Position numbers and translations under genes: made by a program. Under the pieces are notes generated by a model that ran no database searches, was not told where the DNA came from, and saw only the letters and a list, made by a program, of their open reading frames with translations. 64,000 nucleotides of DNA from Cannabis sativa (lineage: Eukaryota; Streptophyta; Magnoliopsida; Rosales; Cannabaceae), in contig NC_083601.1 of the NCBI RefSeq assembly GCF_029168945.1, positions 17,140,160 through 17,204,159 of the forward strand, read 5' to 3'. Shown here one piece after another: positions 13,230-25,706 of this stretch. How positions within the stretch are numbered: position 1 is the first letter of the stretch; every line of letters begins with the position of its first letter.

Positions 13230-16200
13230 TCACTCGTTCGGATCAAATTCTTGGAATTGAGCCTTGAAGTCGCCTGCCATCTTCGTCTCTTCTTCTTTGC
13301 TGCAAGTACAAGTCCTCCAATCAGCTCTCTTTGCCATGTCCAGCAGACCTGCCAGAACCTGCAAATGTTACATGTAAAAGACACTCAACGAACAGTTAAA
13401 TAGAAAGGAAGATGAGTATGTCACATACTGAACTAATCGTTCAATTTCCATGCCATGATTTACATGTTATTTTAACACATTAAATGTCACCAGGAAAAAA
13501 AACTTGAAATGAATTTAAGTTTGAGAAATTAGACACAAACAGATTCCAAAATTGAGATGATTTGAACTCATGTCTTAAAAAAATATGAAGAAAGTTCACA
13601 TTAAAACGAAACAAGGAAAAGAGTTGGCTGTAGATGCCATGACCAAATTAGCAATGGCACCAACTTATTGAATACCTCACGTCCAAATTGAGCTGGGAAT
13701 TTCTCATTTTCTCCGACCACATGTGATAAAATAGTGCCATCAGGGAGTTCAACGTAGAAGAAACTAAGATTCTTGTCAAACTGTGTCCTCAGACTATTTC
13801 TTCCCTCCAAATTATTATTGACTGCAATCAAGAGATAAAGTAGCATAAATCTATAGAAGTGAAAAACTATTAATCGTCAGATCTTACACAACACCAGTTA
13901 AAACAACATTCATCTAGGGAAAGACTCAATAAAGATATTAATTAGAACTTCTAGTTTAAACTGGACACCATAAACATGATATGAAGACAGCTTGGACTAC
14001 ACAAATGTAAATCAGATTGCATACTTCAAATTATCAAAAAAAAAAAAATTCATCTTTGTACCAAACCAAGGAATGTGCAGAATCCAAGCTAACAATTTCC
14101 ACCAATCAGAACAGAAATACACAGCACAACATTGACTTACATTTTGTGACTTCAAATTTGAAGCCCATCTTGTCAGCAGCAAAATTAAATATATTTTGAA
14201 CAGCAGCTGCCTTGGATGATGGAACAGGAATTACCTACACAATTGTACAAGAAAATTAAACTGCAAGTGTGAAAATGTGATTTTGATGTAGGAAACTATA
14301 AGTAAGATCTCTGTCTCTTCAGATTTCATGTTTGTGTTTGCCCACAAAACAAACAAAGCACACTTCACACAACTTGTGATATAAAGAAACAGAAAATTCT
14401 CTGCGTTAATATAACTCCAACTAAGACACTTATAAGACCCTTTACCTGCAGATTAGCATGTGTACTTCGTTTTGAAACCCACTCGAAAAATACTGCTTCC
14501 TTCTCTTGGTTCTTATAAAACTTCTTGAGGCTATTTTGAAATCTATCAAGCTCACTTTCACATTGCTGGGATAAAGCAATAGTATTAGGCAAATGTTCCA
14601 CTGGAATCACCAAAACATGGTCTTTCACAAGTGGCCCTTTAGCCAATGCACAGTAGAAATTTTCTCCAATACTGATGATCAGATGTGACTCTACATTGGC
14701 GCTTGATATACAAAACCAGCACTCTTTTGATCTGAACACTTGTGTACATAACAGCATTGTCATGAAAATGTACATAATTACAAACAAAATTAATCAAAGA
14801 CAATAAGACATAGCAAAAGTATCTTGAGTCAAACTAAAGTAAAATGAGCAGTGCACCCAATAAATTAAAGGAAGATTTGTAATAATAATTTTTAACCAAC
14901 CTAGCTGAAGCATTATCAGACCGTCGTCTCCTGTCAGCATTGCCTTCACTTTCTTCCTGTAAACTATGCTTGAAGTTGCAATCTGGACCTCTTTCGCATT
15001 TACCCTTATTAATAAAGTCAAAACAAACACCCCTCATAAATTGCTCCCTTGCAGCCATATCATGTTGAAAGTGACAATTTTCCTCTCGTGGACAAGTGCC
15101 AGAGGATACAAATTTAAAACACATCTTATCACCACTTCCAGCACCATGTTTCTGCCGTTTTGTGGAGACATCATATCTCCAGTATTGTGAGTCAGTGACA
15201 CTATCACTAGATCTCTTGGAAGCTTCGTTTCCATCAACCATCAGTGGTGTAGAGTAAGGAGATATGGTTGTGTTTGTTGACTTCATACTAATCTCAGAAG
15301 CAGACATAATTGATGCAGGAGTTGGAGAAATTGCATGAATAAATTTCTGAGGCAGATGTAAAACTGAAAGTTATGAAATGTCAAAGGCCAAATCTAAGAG
15401 CAGTGTAATAATCTTTATTATAAGAGGGAGTTTATGTACAACATTTAACAAATGAAAACACCTGCTTATCCTTATTTCCAACAGCAGAAAGGCCAATGAA
15501 GCGGGTCACATGCACAGCATCAACATTCGAGTAAGGTTCCCGAGCATAGAACACACCCTTGGTACCTGCAATATGATAACTACCACAGACAACAAACTTC
15601 AATCAGAAGAATAACAACCTATAATCCATACACACCTTATATGCTAAGATTTGGTTAGAATATACAGGCTTGAAAGCAGCCAGCATAAGGTAAACTCACT
15701 ACAGCATACAATGCCATTGTCAATTTGCATTATGAAATATAGGTTGACTAGGATCACTCATCATATATTATTTTCAAGCAGTGAAAATCTCCGAAATCAC
15801 ATACCGCGGCTTGATTTCAGATACTAACTCTGTAACTGTTGAGTCACTACCAGTAGATTCTGAGATTTCAGCAGGAATGTCAGATGCTGACGCGCTATTT
15901 GTAACCCCAGTTGGCCATTCATTAGTGATGATTAATTAAGGAGGACTCTATAAAGACATCAAGGTTGAAGACACAAAAAAAATAAAATATAAGTGAACAT
16001 GAATTTAAAAAGAAACAAAAAGACAATCTATACTCCTAAAGAAATTAAAAGGATATGTAAGGAATATATCAACAATTCCAGGATCCTCAGCAATTGCGCG
16101 CAATGCATCAACATCATCCTGACTGTATGTCCCAAATTGTTGACCACTCGAAGAATGCCTACCGGACAAGTAGGCCACACATAATCCTATATAAAAGTTC

Positions 16201-17536
16201 AGTAATTCAGCCAAACAAAACTTAGCAAGTTCCTGGGAAAACAAAACTACAAATACCAATGTCAAGTATGGTCATTACTCATTAGCATATCAATAAACAA
16301 TTCAAGTCGTTGTGTCAAATTTGTGTCCATGTTATGCAAGTTGACATCTCTATTTTTTTTTTCTTTTGAAAAAGGTTGACATCCCTAATTGATCAACCCT
16401 AACTCAATCTGTCATGATCAAAATGATTAGTATCAAAAATTTGAGTTTATATGTATTTTTAATAATATCAATTTTATTTGACTCATTTGAATAATACACT
16501 AAATAAAAATATATTAAGTTACAAATAAATAATTAAGTAGTTAAATAATTTATCATAAATTATTATAATGAACAATGTTCTTAATATCAAGTGTAAATAA
16601 GCTATCCTAACTTTAGATTTAACTTTTTTATGAAATAAATAATAATATAACTCTAATTAATAATTTTAATGATATATAGAACATAAACAGATCAATTCGA
16701 ATCAATTTTGTGTCACATAAGTTGACTCTAACCTAACTCAAATAATTATAGTGTATTACCACCCAATTTCAAATTGCTTCTATTTTTTATCATCCTAATT
16801 CCTAACCCGCAATATTTAGTATTGAGTTTGAGCTTGTATCTTGACCTGAATTGCCACCCTAAGCCTAAGTGTATTAGCCACAACTCAAAACAACTTCTGC
16901 CTCTACAAAGGTGTTTCTAACATGCCTACTTTACACTACACACATCTCAACCTCATAACTCGCGCAGGGAGTAAAAACTTGTTGCCAATGAAATGGGTAT
17001 TCGTAAACAGTAAAATAGAATTTAAAACTACTAAAAACAACATTAGTAAGCCACCCATTTTCTCAGTAACCAAACAAGCAACAAGTAATAAAGCATATAC
17101 CTTGGAGAGTGAACTTTCCACTGCCTTTCAACCAGTAAAGATTCTTGCAAACTTTCAGGCCGTCCATCTTGAATCCTTGGTTCCCGGACCCCTTTGAAGC
17201 GGCTAACAGGACTTTAGGGGCACCAACGCCATAATCGCCGATGAAGTAAGTGGGAATAGGTATTTCGGAACGGCCTTCAGCGTATCCCGTGAACTCTTCG
17301 AGCCTCTCCGGCGAGTCTGGGAAGAACTGTCCCACGCATAGTAAGGCGTCGAATGGACCCGCCGATTTATTGACCTGCCCCAAGTTGAGTCGTTGAGATC
17401 ACAAGAACCTAAAATGGAAGCAGAACATCCTAGAGAAACAAAGAGAGAGAGAGAGAGATACCGCAGCGAATCGTTTGAAGAGCTGGTTGAGGCGGCCGAA
17501 GACGTCACCACATAGTAGAATTCGCGGAGGTGCCAT
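13230..17536 (-). CDS. C3H64: CCCH zinc-finger, CwfJ-like (CWF19-like) protein, complete 10-exon gene
   Basis: Exons on the minus strand: 17536-17462, 17374-17101, 16186-16057, 15924-15805, 15579-15462, 15346-14901, 14731-14446, 14234-14141, 13821-13676, 13358-13230. They join in frame to 606 codons including TGA. The start is MAPPRILLCGDVFGRLNQLF, the N-terminal CWF19/metallophosphoesterase-like fold (ALLCVGQFF, PTYFIGDYG). Exon 6 carries two CCCH fingers of spacing C-X8-C-X5-C-X3-H (CFKFVSSGTC..CHFQH and CFDFINKGKC..CNFKH). Exons 7-8 form the HIT-like CwfJ domain (HLPNTIALS; HANLQVIPVP across the junction). Exons 9-10 form the second CwfJ C-terminal domain (FFYVELPDGT, KFPAQFGREV). CWF19 relatives act in spliceosome and lariat turnover; a nuclear role is inferred. 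Intron 3 is U12-type. Intron 2 (16187-17100) is long and AT-rich. Length is close to the Arabidopsis protein as I recall it. Confidence 0.93.
15925..16056 (-). other. U12-type AT-AC intron (intron 3 of the CCCH/CwfJ gene)
   Basis: On the minus strand the donor is ATATCCTTTT starting at 16056, a match to the minor-spliceosome donor consensus. The branch site TCCTTAAT lies at 15942-15935, about 11 bases before the acceptor CAC ending at 15925. No GT donor exists that would keep the reading frame. The junction restores the codons for DIFLTNEWP, expected for this family. Confidence 0.88.
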
Positions 17537-19388
17537 GAGAGGGAAAGAGTCGAGCTCGACGCTTGAAGTTGAAGATGGAACGGAAGCTAGCTATGGCCAG
17601 AGCATGGCTCTGTTCAGACTTGAGCCCGGTTGGTATGGGCCTGGCCCAATTCTTTATTTTTGAGTAATAAAGATGGATTAGAAGCCCAATACTACCCAGT
17701 GGTCATTCATAACACTGTTGGAGTATATAAAGGAACGAAAAGAAAAGAAATTTTATTTTTTTCAAAATCTCTCAATATTTTTTCATTGAAGGACGGATTT
17801 TTTTTAAAAAAAATACTGTGTTCTTCTTTAAAAATATTATGTAAGTTTTATACTGTGTATTGTGTTAAGTTTTCACGGTTATTCCAAGACTATTTTTTAG
17901 TTGTTATATTTTTGTTTAAATTATTCTGTTTTATTATTTTACGGTTGTTTTATAAAAAGACAATAAACTTTTGTCTAAAATTCAATATTTTTTTTGTAAA
18001 AAGCCTAATATTTTTTCACATCATTGTTAATTTTAATAATTATTTTAATTTAACTGTCAAATATTTTAAAATAATGTATAATTTTTTTAATAACATTTCA
18101 TATAATATTTTTATCTTACAATTTAAAATATATTTTATTTTTATTTTATATGTATTTTTTAAGAATATAAAAAAAAAATAGCATAAATTAAAAAATATAT
18201 ATTTTATGTAAAAAAAACTATATTAAAATAGAGAGCTTTTATAATTTTTTAAGTAAAACTCCCTTCAAAACATGCAGTACTCAATATTAAATTATACGTT
18301 TAAGAAAATTAGATATCATTTGGTAACACTTTCGCCTTTTAAATTTTTAATCACAAAATAAAAGTAAAATTTTTGTTTTTGAAAAACAAAAATGCGTTTA
18401 ATAACCACTTTTGTTTTTCAATTTTAAAAACTAGAAAATAAAAGTGTGTTCAGTAAAGTTTATTTTTATTTTTTGATTTTATTTAAGTTGAGTCTAGGTC
18501 CAAGGTCGGATTCAGATTCGGGTCAAAGGCCAGGTTCAATGCCAGGACCGTGGTGGGGCATTTGGGTCCAGGTCTGATCGGAGTTCAAAACATTGATTAA
18601 GAAAAAAAAACTGTTTAATAAAATATTAAAAGTGATTTTTTTTTTCAAAATTTTGATTCTCAATTAAAAAATTAAAAAGTGAAAGAAGTTTTATAGAACA
18701 TGTTCTTAAAAAATATTTTTAATTTTCCAATTTTAAAAATAAAATGCTGATTAAAAAAGTATTACCAAACGCTACCTTAAGTTTTATTTTTTCTTCACGT
18801 CAATTTATATTTGCTATTAATTGTATTTTTCTATTCTTATTTAAAAAAATATATGTGTGCTTTAATGATTAAATAGTAAAAAATAGAAAAAATTACATTA
18901 AGTGGTTAAATTTTCATATTATTTTCTAAAATAACCTTCTCTATGTTCAAATGTTCTGTACTTATATTAATTTGTAATATGCCATAATCACAATTCTCAT
19001 TAGAGATAAAATTTATACTGCAGGGATGAGCAACCGTAGGGACCTACCCGTAATAGGGTAGAGATTTCCCAACTTAGTAGTTAATGGGGCGGTGATCAAG
19101 AATAATTTTAATACCCAAAGCGAGAATAGGACGAGGACGGGTATAGTACAATCCGCACCATATCTAATCTTAATATATATTTTATTATTTTTTATTTTTA
19201 ACGTATATATAATATATATATATTATTTATAATCAAAATTATTAATTACCTAGAGAGTATTATCGAGAGTATTATCAAGAAATTATCTAAATATGATGCA
19301 AGTGTGTACGTGATACTCTAAGTTAGTCGCACCATATATATGGTTATTAAACTTTGAGATAAATTTATTTTTAATGTTCTATTCAGTT

Positions 19389-19423
<35 letters not shown>

Positions 19424-20569
19424 GTAGATTTGTCTTTAATTTTTTATAGATTATGAAGATATAATAAATATTTGTGAGAATATTCGTTTAATATAAATTT
19501 AAAAATATTTTAAAATTATTTTAAGTTATTATTTCTTTTTTATTATTTTTATCTTAATAGATATCCGATGAGTTTAACGGACGAGTATTACCCTATTTCA
19601 GATTCACTGGTTATTAAATAGGGATAGGGCGAGAATATGGGCATAAATAGGTAGCTAAAATAGGGGCGGGATTTATATTTACGGTACATTAATTGTCCAA
19701 TTTCTATCTCTAATCCTCAATCACTTCTGGTTTTTTGTTTATTAAAGCAATTTTTTATATAAATAATTAAAGTAAATTGATTTGATAGATAGGTCATCAT
19801 CACAATTCTCAGTCTCTCCCTCTTTAACCAAATGGAACCACCGCTACCCTCACTCATATAAAAGAAGTGGTTACTCCACCATTGATTTAGTAGCTTGTTA
19901 ATGTTTTGACCTATTTCAAATGGTTGTTATATGTATGATTTTTAAGTAATTATTTTATCATGTAGTAAAAGTGAATTACTGGTAAAATGTTCTATTCCCT
20001 AGTCCACCCGTTAATTTTCTAAGAAAATTGAAATTATGATATCCTAACATAAATATAGAAATTAATAAGGAAAAAAAAACCAAAAGACAAGTATCTTTTT
20101 AATTAGCATAGAAGATGACTTATTTCGTCTAATTTAGAATATTAATTTAAATAAATTATTTTAATTTATAAGTTCACGTATTAAATTATTAAAAATAACC
20201 CAACAAGATTTTGTATGACAATTCTTTAGTACAATGAAATTTTTTGTAAATATTTTATGTTTACTTTTTATATATATATATTTTTTTATTTTAAATGTAA
20301 AATAAGATAAAAAAATTATGTATAAAATTACATTTTAATTTTTTTTTTACTTTTATGTATATATATATTACTTATAATTATTTTAAAAACTTAAGAAGAA
20401 GTATAATTTTATTTTTAAAACAAAATAAATATTGATACATAAAAATATTTATTATTTAAATTATGATAATTTTAAATTTTAAATTTATTTTTCTATAGTT
20501 CTTGCTCTTTTTTTATTTTCTCAAACTTAATAAGATTATCTTAGTAGTTTAAATTTTTTTGTTTGTCAT
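17537..20569. other. AT-rich intergenic region upstream of the CCCH/CwfJ gene
   Basis: It begins with the promoter side of the minus-strand gene; GAGAGAGAGAGAGA at 17443-17459 falls in its first intron. The remainder is low-complexity AT-rich DNA. A run of more than 30 T lies at about 19391-19420. The 19020-19690 stretch has scattered CCCGTAATAGGGTAG / TTACCCTATTT phrases typical of a dispersed plant repeat, but I cannot define its ends. The 183-codon open frame at 17630-18181 is Phe/Ile/Lys-rich and is not credible as a gene. Confidence 0.5.
18317..18775. mobile_element. Possible fold-back element
   Basis: Ends look complementary: CATTTGGTAACACTTT at the left and AGTATTACCAAACGC at the right, with loosely matching AT-rich arms and a GC-richer core at 18485-18590. 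No target duplication was found, so the boundaries and the class are uncertain. Confidence 0.35.
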
Positions 20570-20799
20570 TATTAGTGAACACAGTTAGTTATAGTTAGTT
20601 ATTCCAGTTGTGCGTGTATGATACGAGTTTGTTACTCTTCAATGCTGGACAGTTAGTTTTCCTAACTGTATTTTTGTTCCTAACTGTATTTTTGTTATGA
20701 ATTGTATTGCACTCACTTCATATATAAATACAATCATTTCTTAGAGCTGAGTAACAGTTTTTACTCAAGCTCATTTTCTCTCAAATTAGTTTCTCAACT
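20570..20799 (+). repeat. 5' LTR of the copia element
   Basis: 230 bp, starting TATTAGTGAAC and ending TTTCTCAACT, so the ends are TA..CT rather than TG..CA. Contains a TATA box at 20721-20730. Differs from the 3' LTR by a small number of substitutions. Confidence 0.92.
20721..20730 (+). promoter_or_regulatory. TATA box of the copia 5' LTR
   Basis: TATATAAATA in the middle of the LTR, repeated at the matching place in the 3' LTR (30850-30859). It is the only good core-promoter motif in the LTR. Confidence 0.6.
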
Positions 20800-20812
20800 T
20801 GGTATCAGAACC
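20800..20812 (+). other. Primer-binding site of the copia element
   Basis: TGGTATCAGAACC abuts the 5' LTR, the usual initiator-methionine tRNA complement of plant copia elements with one change from the common TGGTATCAGAGC. Confidence 0.85.
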
Positions 20813-20874
20813 TTGGTTCTTTTTTTTTTTTTTCCCTTTCTTTGTTCTTCGAAGAATTCTTGAAGCTTCTAACA

Positions 20875-22179
20875 GTGGCGTCCTCCTCAGCTGCTCCTCG
20901 ATCCGAAGGCTCCATTTCTGCTACTACTCTTACTCCTCCAGTTGCAGCAGAGCATGTGATTCCACATCACCTTATTCCTCTGAATTTACGTCTCGATCGA
21001 ACCAACTATGTGTATTGGAGATCTCAAGTCCTTTCTACAGCTCGTGCATATCAGCTTGAAGGTTTTCTCACAGGATCTCATCCTCGACCTCCATAACAAT
21101 TCTAGATACTCGTGATACCACAAGAATGGTGCCAAATCCTGCCTTTAAAGATTGGATGCGTCTGGATCAATTTCTCATGAGCTGGCTCTTTAATTCGATT
21201 TCTGAACATATGTTAGGACATGTCATTCGATGTGTCTCGTCTGCTGAACTTTGGAATGTATTGAGTCAACTCTTCTCCAACACATCTCGAGCAAGAATTC
21301 TTCAACTCACAGGCATGCTTCAATCAACAAAGAAAGGCTCTACACCTGTCGACGAGTACATTCTTAAGATGAGATGCCTTGCTGATGCTTTAATGGTAGC
21401 AAGACAACAAATTTCTGATGATGAACTCATCCTCTACATTCTTACAGGATTAGGTAATGAATATGACTCTGTTATTATTACTCTCACTTCAAAAGATGTC
21501 ATTACCTTGCAGGATGTTCAATTCTTGCTTCAAACTCAAGAACTTTGACTTGAGCAACAACAGTCCCCTACTGTCTTGGATCTTCACAATCTAACAACCA
21601 ACTATGCCTCTAAGAAAAGCACATCTGCATCTGTCAATTCTGGAAATAAAAATTGAGGTCGAGGTGCTCATCGTGGTAGAGGTGGTAGGACACCAAATAA
21701 TAATCGAGGAGGAAACTGATCAATATGTCAAGTTTGTGGTAAATCTGGCCACACTGCAATCAAATGCTATCAAAGATTTGATCTGAGTTATCAAGGAGAA
21801 GGCAATTCAAACCCAACCGAACCTGCTTCAGATGATCCTCAAGCTCTTCTTGCATCTGCAACAATTGCTACTGATCCCCAATGGTACCTGGATAGTGGAG
21901 CATCGTACCATGTTGTGGCTGATGCAACTAAACTAAATGAGGCAATCAATTACAAAGGCAAAGGAGAATCGGTAGTAGGTAATGGTGCTTCCTTTCCCAT
22001 TCTTGCTATTGGTTCTTGTTCTATATCCACACCTAAACCATTATATCTACACAAAGTGTTACATGTTCCTTCCATACATAAAAATCTCATTAGTGTCTCA
22101 CAATTCACTCTTGATAATGATATCCATATCTTGTTTGACTTTAATCATTGTTTTGTCTTGGATAAGGTCACGAGGAAGG
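20875..22179 (+). pseudogene. copia gag and protease, broken
   Basis: The likely gag start has changed from ATG to GTG (20875, before GCGTCCTCC). Gag motifs follow: LRLDRTNYVYW, then a stop near 21094, the gag core at 21126-21548, further stops near 21546, 21652 and 21718, and the nucleic-acid-binding knuckle CQVCGKSGHTAIKC. The aspartic protease motif WYLDSGASYHV is near 21890. The frame then runs to 22179 where the first solo LTR interrupts it. No functional product is possible. Confidence 0.88.
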
Positions 22180-24073
22180 TTTTGGAAATTATTTTACCAG
22201 GATCTTAGATCTACTCACAAGTATGTTTATTAACATCCTAAATAAGAACTTTCTAAAACGATAAATTAAACACATATAAAGTTTAAGAAACCTTACATTG
22301 GGTGCAGCGGAATAATATGACTCCTTCCGTTCAGATATCTAGCCCTTGATTCCTTTCTGTAGCAGAGCATTATCAATATCTGAACCTGGATCTCTTTCTC
22401 TGAATCTTTGATGCTGAAACTCCTTCTGCTGAATGTCTTTCTTCACGATCTTCCTCACTATGATTGAGGTATCACTTGCTGTGTGTGGGCACTACTCTCA
22501 CACTAAGATTTTCGAATTGAAGAGGGAAGGAGAAAGAGAAGGGTCAGCCAAAGATAGGGAGAGAGAAGGCTCAGTTTTTTCTGAATCAGAAGTGTAGAAA
22601 TTTAAGTGTAAATTTCCTGAAGCCTTCACTATCTATTTATAGCATTCCACTAGGGTTAGGTTTGAATTATTTGGCATTAAAATAATGAAAAAATCAGTTT
22701 AAATTTCCTACAAAAGTGGCAGGCCCTATACTAGTGGATTGGGCCTTGCTTTTTGCAATTTTGCAATTTTAACACTTTTTGTATCTGATTTTCTCAAAAA
22801 TACCAATTTCCTAATTCAACCATTTAAATGCCAATTCTAACTATTTAATAACTATAAATAATTATTAAATAATATTGTCATTTATCATATTTATTAATTA
22901 AACCATACAAAGTATCATAATTAACAAATATGCCCCTATTAACTCTTTCTTTACAATTTCGCCCTTACTTAGTGAAAAATTCACAAATAGACATAGTCTA
23001 ATTTGAGAATTATAATTGATTAATCAAAACCAATTACATGAGTCTTACAAGCAATTTTATCTCAACTAGTGGGGGGACCATGGGTCTATATAACCGAGCT
23101 TCCAATAAGTAGATCAAGAATTTAGCACTAAAATTCACTAACTTATTAATTCTTCGTTGAATCCACGCATAGAACTTAGAATTGCACTCTCAGTATATAG
23201 AATGCTCTATATGTTCCACCATATAGACACATCATTAGTTATCCATTGTTATAATCCTAATTTGATCAATTATCCTCTATATGAATGATCTACACAGTAA
23301 AGGGATTAAATTACCGTAACACCCTACTATGTATTTTATCCTTAAAACACTTGACCCCGTATAAATGATATTTTAGCTTATGTGAAATGAGATCTCCACC
23401 ATTTATTTTCGTTTGGTCAAGCTCGAAGGAGATCATCCTTTGCTTACTATTCGCCAGATAGAAGCTATAGATTCCATGTTTATGCTAGCGCTCCCACTCA
23501 ATTGCACTACCGTGTTCCCAAAAAGTACGTATCACCCTGGCCTAAAAGTAGGCTTAACTAACAATTCAAGGAACACGAATAGCCTTTTAAGATTGAGCCT
23601 AATCATAACAGGATTAAGATCATTTGATCTAGGATCAACTAGGCGATATTGACTTGAATAGATTTTACGGTAAGTTTAATTAAATCTAAGTCAAAGTTCA
23701 ATATCGGTCCCTTCCGATGCATACTCCATGCATCCAACCTGAGCTTTACTTTAACCAATGTTCTGGAAAGAACATAGTATTTCTCCAAATACAAGTAAAC
23801 TCTTGTTGTAGATTATCATATCAGTAAAACCCTGTGTCTGATAAATCTAGGAAACTTTATTCACATAGTCATGTTTACTTTCCAATGTGTTGACGACACA
23901 ATAAACAGGATCAAGTATGTGAAAAGGGTTTCAGATGAATTTATACATTATGTACATATAATCATGAAATAAATCATGTGAACCATGCAACATTAAATGT
24001 TATTTCTGATCTATATTAATAAGTAAATCTGATTATATTGAAATGAGTTTTATTTAGGGCATAAAATCCAACA
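22180..24073 (-). mobile_element. Solo LTR (1894 bp) inserted in the copia element
   Basis: Flanked by the perfect 5-bp duplication GAAGG (22175-22179, 24074-24078). It has the same length and layout as the two LTRs at 34269-36162 and 42481-44374, so it is a solo LTR of that copia family, in the same orientation (sense on the minus strand). Its outer base has changed (TTTTGG instead of TGTTGG). It is clearly more diverged than the other pair are from each other. Confidence 0.93.
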
Positions 24074-24146
24074 GAAGGTTCTTCTTCAAGGAACACTTAG
24101 CCACGGTCTTTATCAACTGTCATTACCATCTTTTAGTTCTTATACT

Positions 24147-24498
24147 TTGTCTTTTCCTTCTGTGCATTTAGCTACAAATAACACCGATGTACTTTCCCAT
24201 TCAGACCAGTCTTGTAATGTTTCAAAATGTAATATCAATTTTGCCTTTTGTAAGGAGTCCAGTCAAATTGCTGCACTTTGGCACAATCGATTTGGACATC
24301 CATCTCATGTCATCCTAAATAAAGTCTTACATTTTATGAACATAACTTGTTCTAAATCACATTTGCCATTTTGTGATGCATGTCAATATGGTAAAAACCA
24401 TTTAATGTATTTTTCAAGTGTTCCTTTAAAAATAACATCCTGTCTTCCACTCATCCATTCGGATGTTTGGAGACCTTCACCATATCCCACACCAGAAG
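24147..24498 (+). pseudogene. copia GAG-pre-integrase and integrase N-terminus, fragment
   Basis: Continues the copia reading frame after the first solo LTR. ALWHNRFGHPSHVILNKVL and CDACQYGKNH supply the His-His and Cys-Cys pairs of the integrase zinc-binding region, then HSDVW begins the catalytic core. Interrupted at 24499 by the gypsy solo LTR. Confidence 0.88.
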
Positions 24499-25682
24499 TG
24501 TAATACCCTGAAATTAAGAAAAGGATTAGTAAAACCCTAATTAGATAATTATAAATAATTGAGGAATTATATTATTATATAGTTCAATATATGTGAATTA
24601 ATATGAATTTTAATATGTTAAGACTCCGTTGGTGAGCCAGGGGCATTTTAGTAATTGTGACCCGAGTAGGTAAAATGATGAAATTAATTTAATTACGTGC
24701 TTAAGAGAACTATATTATTATATAGTATGCCTGTGTTGTCTTTTCAGGTGTGTTCTGACAGGTTGGCGCGGTATAGTCACAATTGGGAATTTCAGGCCGA
24801 ACCGGGTTCGAGCCCGGAATGCAAATGGGATTGATTTAGTTGGCATTTTATTTGTTAATTGATAATCTAAAATTTATTTGGAAATAATTGAGTGTGAATT
24901 TACTAAATTACCCTTGTGAGGGTGTATGTGTGTATTTAAGCCCTGAGGGCAAAATGGTCATTTGACCATATATGAGTTACATTTAATTAAAAGTTGATTT
25001 TTGAGTTGAAGGAAATCAAAAATTCTGAATTTGACTCCCTCTCACCCGACCCCTCTTTCTCTCTCAAAACCCTCTTCCTTTAAAAATTGATTTTGGGAAG
25101 GAACTTGATTCTTGGTGTGAATTGAAGTTAGCTTTTGAAGAATTAAGTTTGATTGTGGCTTGAATTTGAGGTAGTTCTTCTCCTCAGCCCCTTTAATTAT
25201 GAATTTGTTGTTGAGTTTGGATTTGAAAGCATGTTTTTTTTAAGGTTTGAGTGTTCTTGAATATTTGATGAATGAATTTATGTTTGATTTGGATGAATAG
25301 GAACTCTATTGCATGAAGTTGTTGTGGATTTTATTGTGAAGTGGTGGCTGTGTGTTTTAGGGGATTTTCTAGGTTGGATTCAGGTATTAATTGGATAATT
25401 TGCTGCTGGAATTTAAATGTTTTGGGTGTGCTTGAAGCACAAATTACTAAGCTTGAGGTTGTGACTTTGAGCATGATTTTTGAGTGATTGTGTAATCTGA
25501 TTTTTCAGTGTAAAATGTGGGTGTTGATGCTTGTTGTATGAATTTTAATACCCTATCTTTGAGTTTGTTAAAGTGTGGAATTGTTTTGAGAGTTTGGATG
25601 TGAATTGGGATGAATTGGGTGTGTTGTTTTGCTTAAATTCGAAGGTTTGCATGCTGGTTTCTGGGTTCTACACCCAGATGCT

Positions 25683-25706
25683 GCGGCATGCTCTGGAGCA
25701 TGCCGC
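25683..25706. repeat. Perfect 11-bp-arm palindrome in the gypsy LTR
   Basis: GCGGCATGCTC, a 2-base spacer TG, then GAGCATGCCGC. A related GGCATGCCGCGA follows at about 25764. This is a local GC-rich island in an AT-rich LTR. Confidence 0.9.

Noticed and set aside
17630..18181. 183-codon open frame upstream of the CCCH/CwfJ gene
   Set aside because: Composition is Phe/Ile/Lys/Asn-rich as expected for translated AT-rich DNA; no motif, no sensible splice or start context.
19391..19420. Long T run as a biological signal
   Set aside because: Simple homopolymer of uncertain true length; likely subject to assembly error.
19020..19690. Dispersed repeat with CCCGTAATAGGGTAG / TTACCCTATTT phrases
   Set aside because: Looks like a known kind of plant dispersed repeat, but no ends, inverted termini or duplication could be defined.
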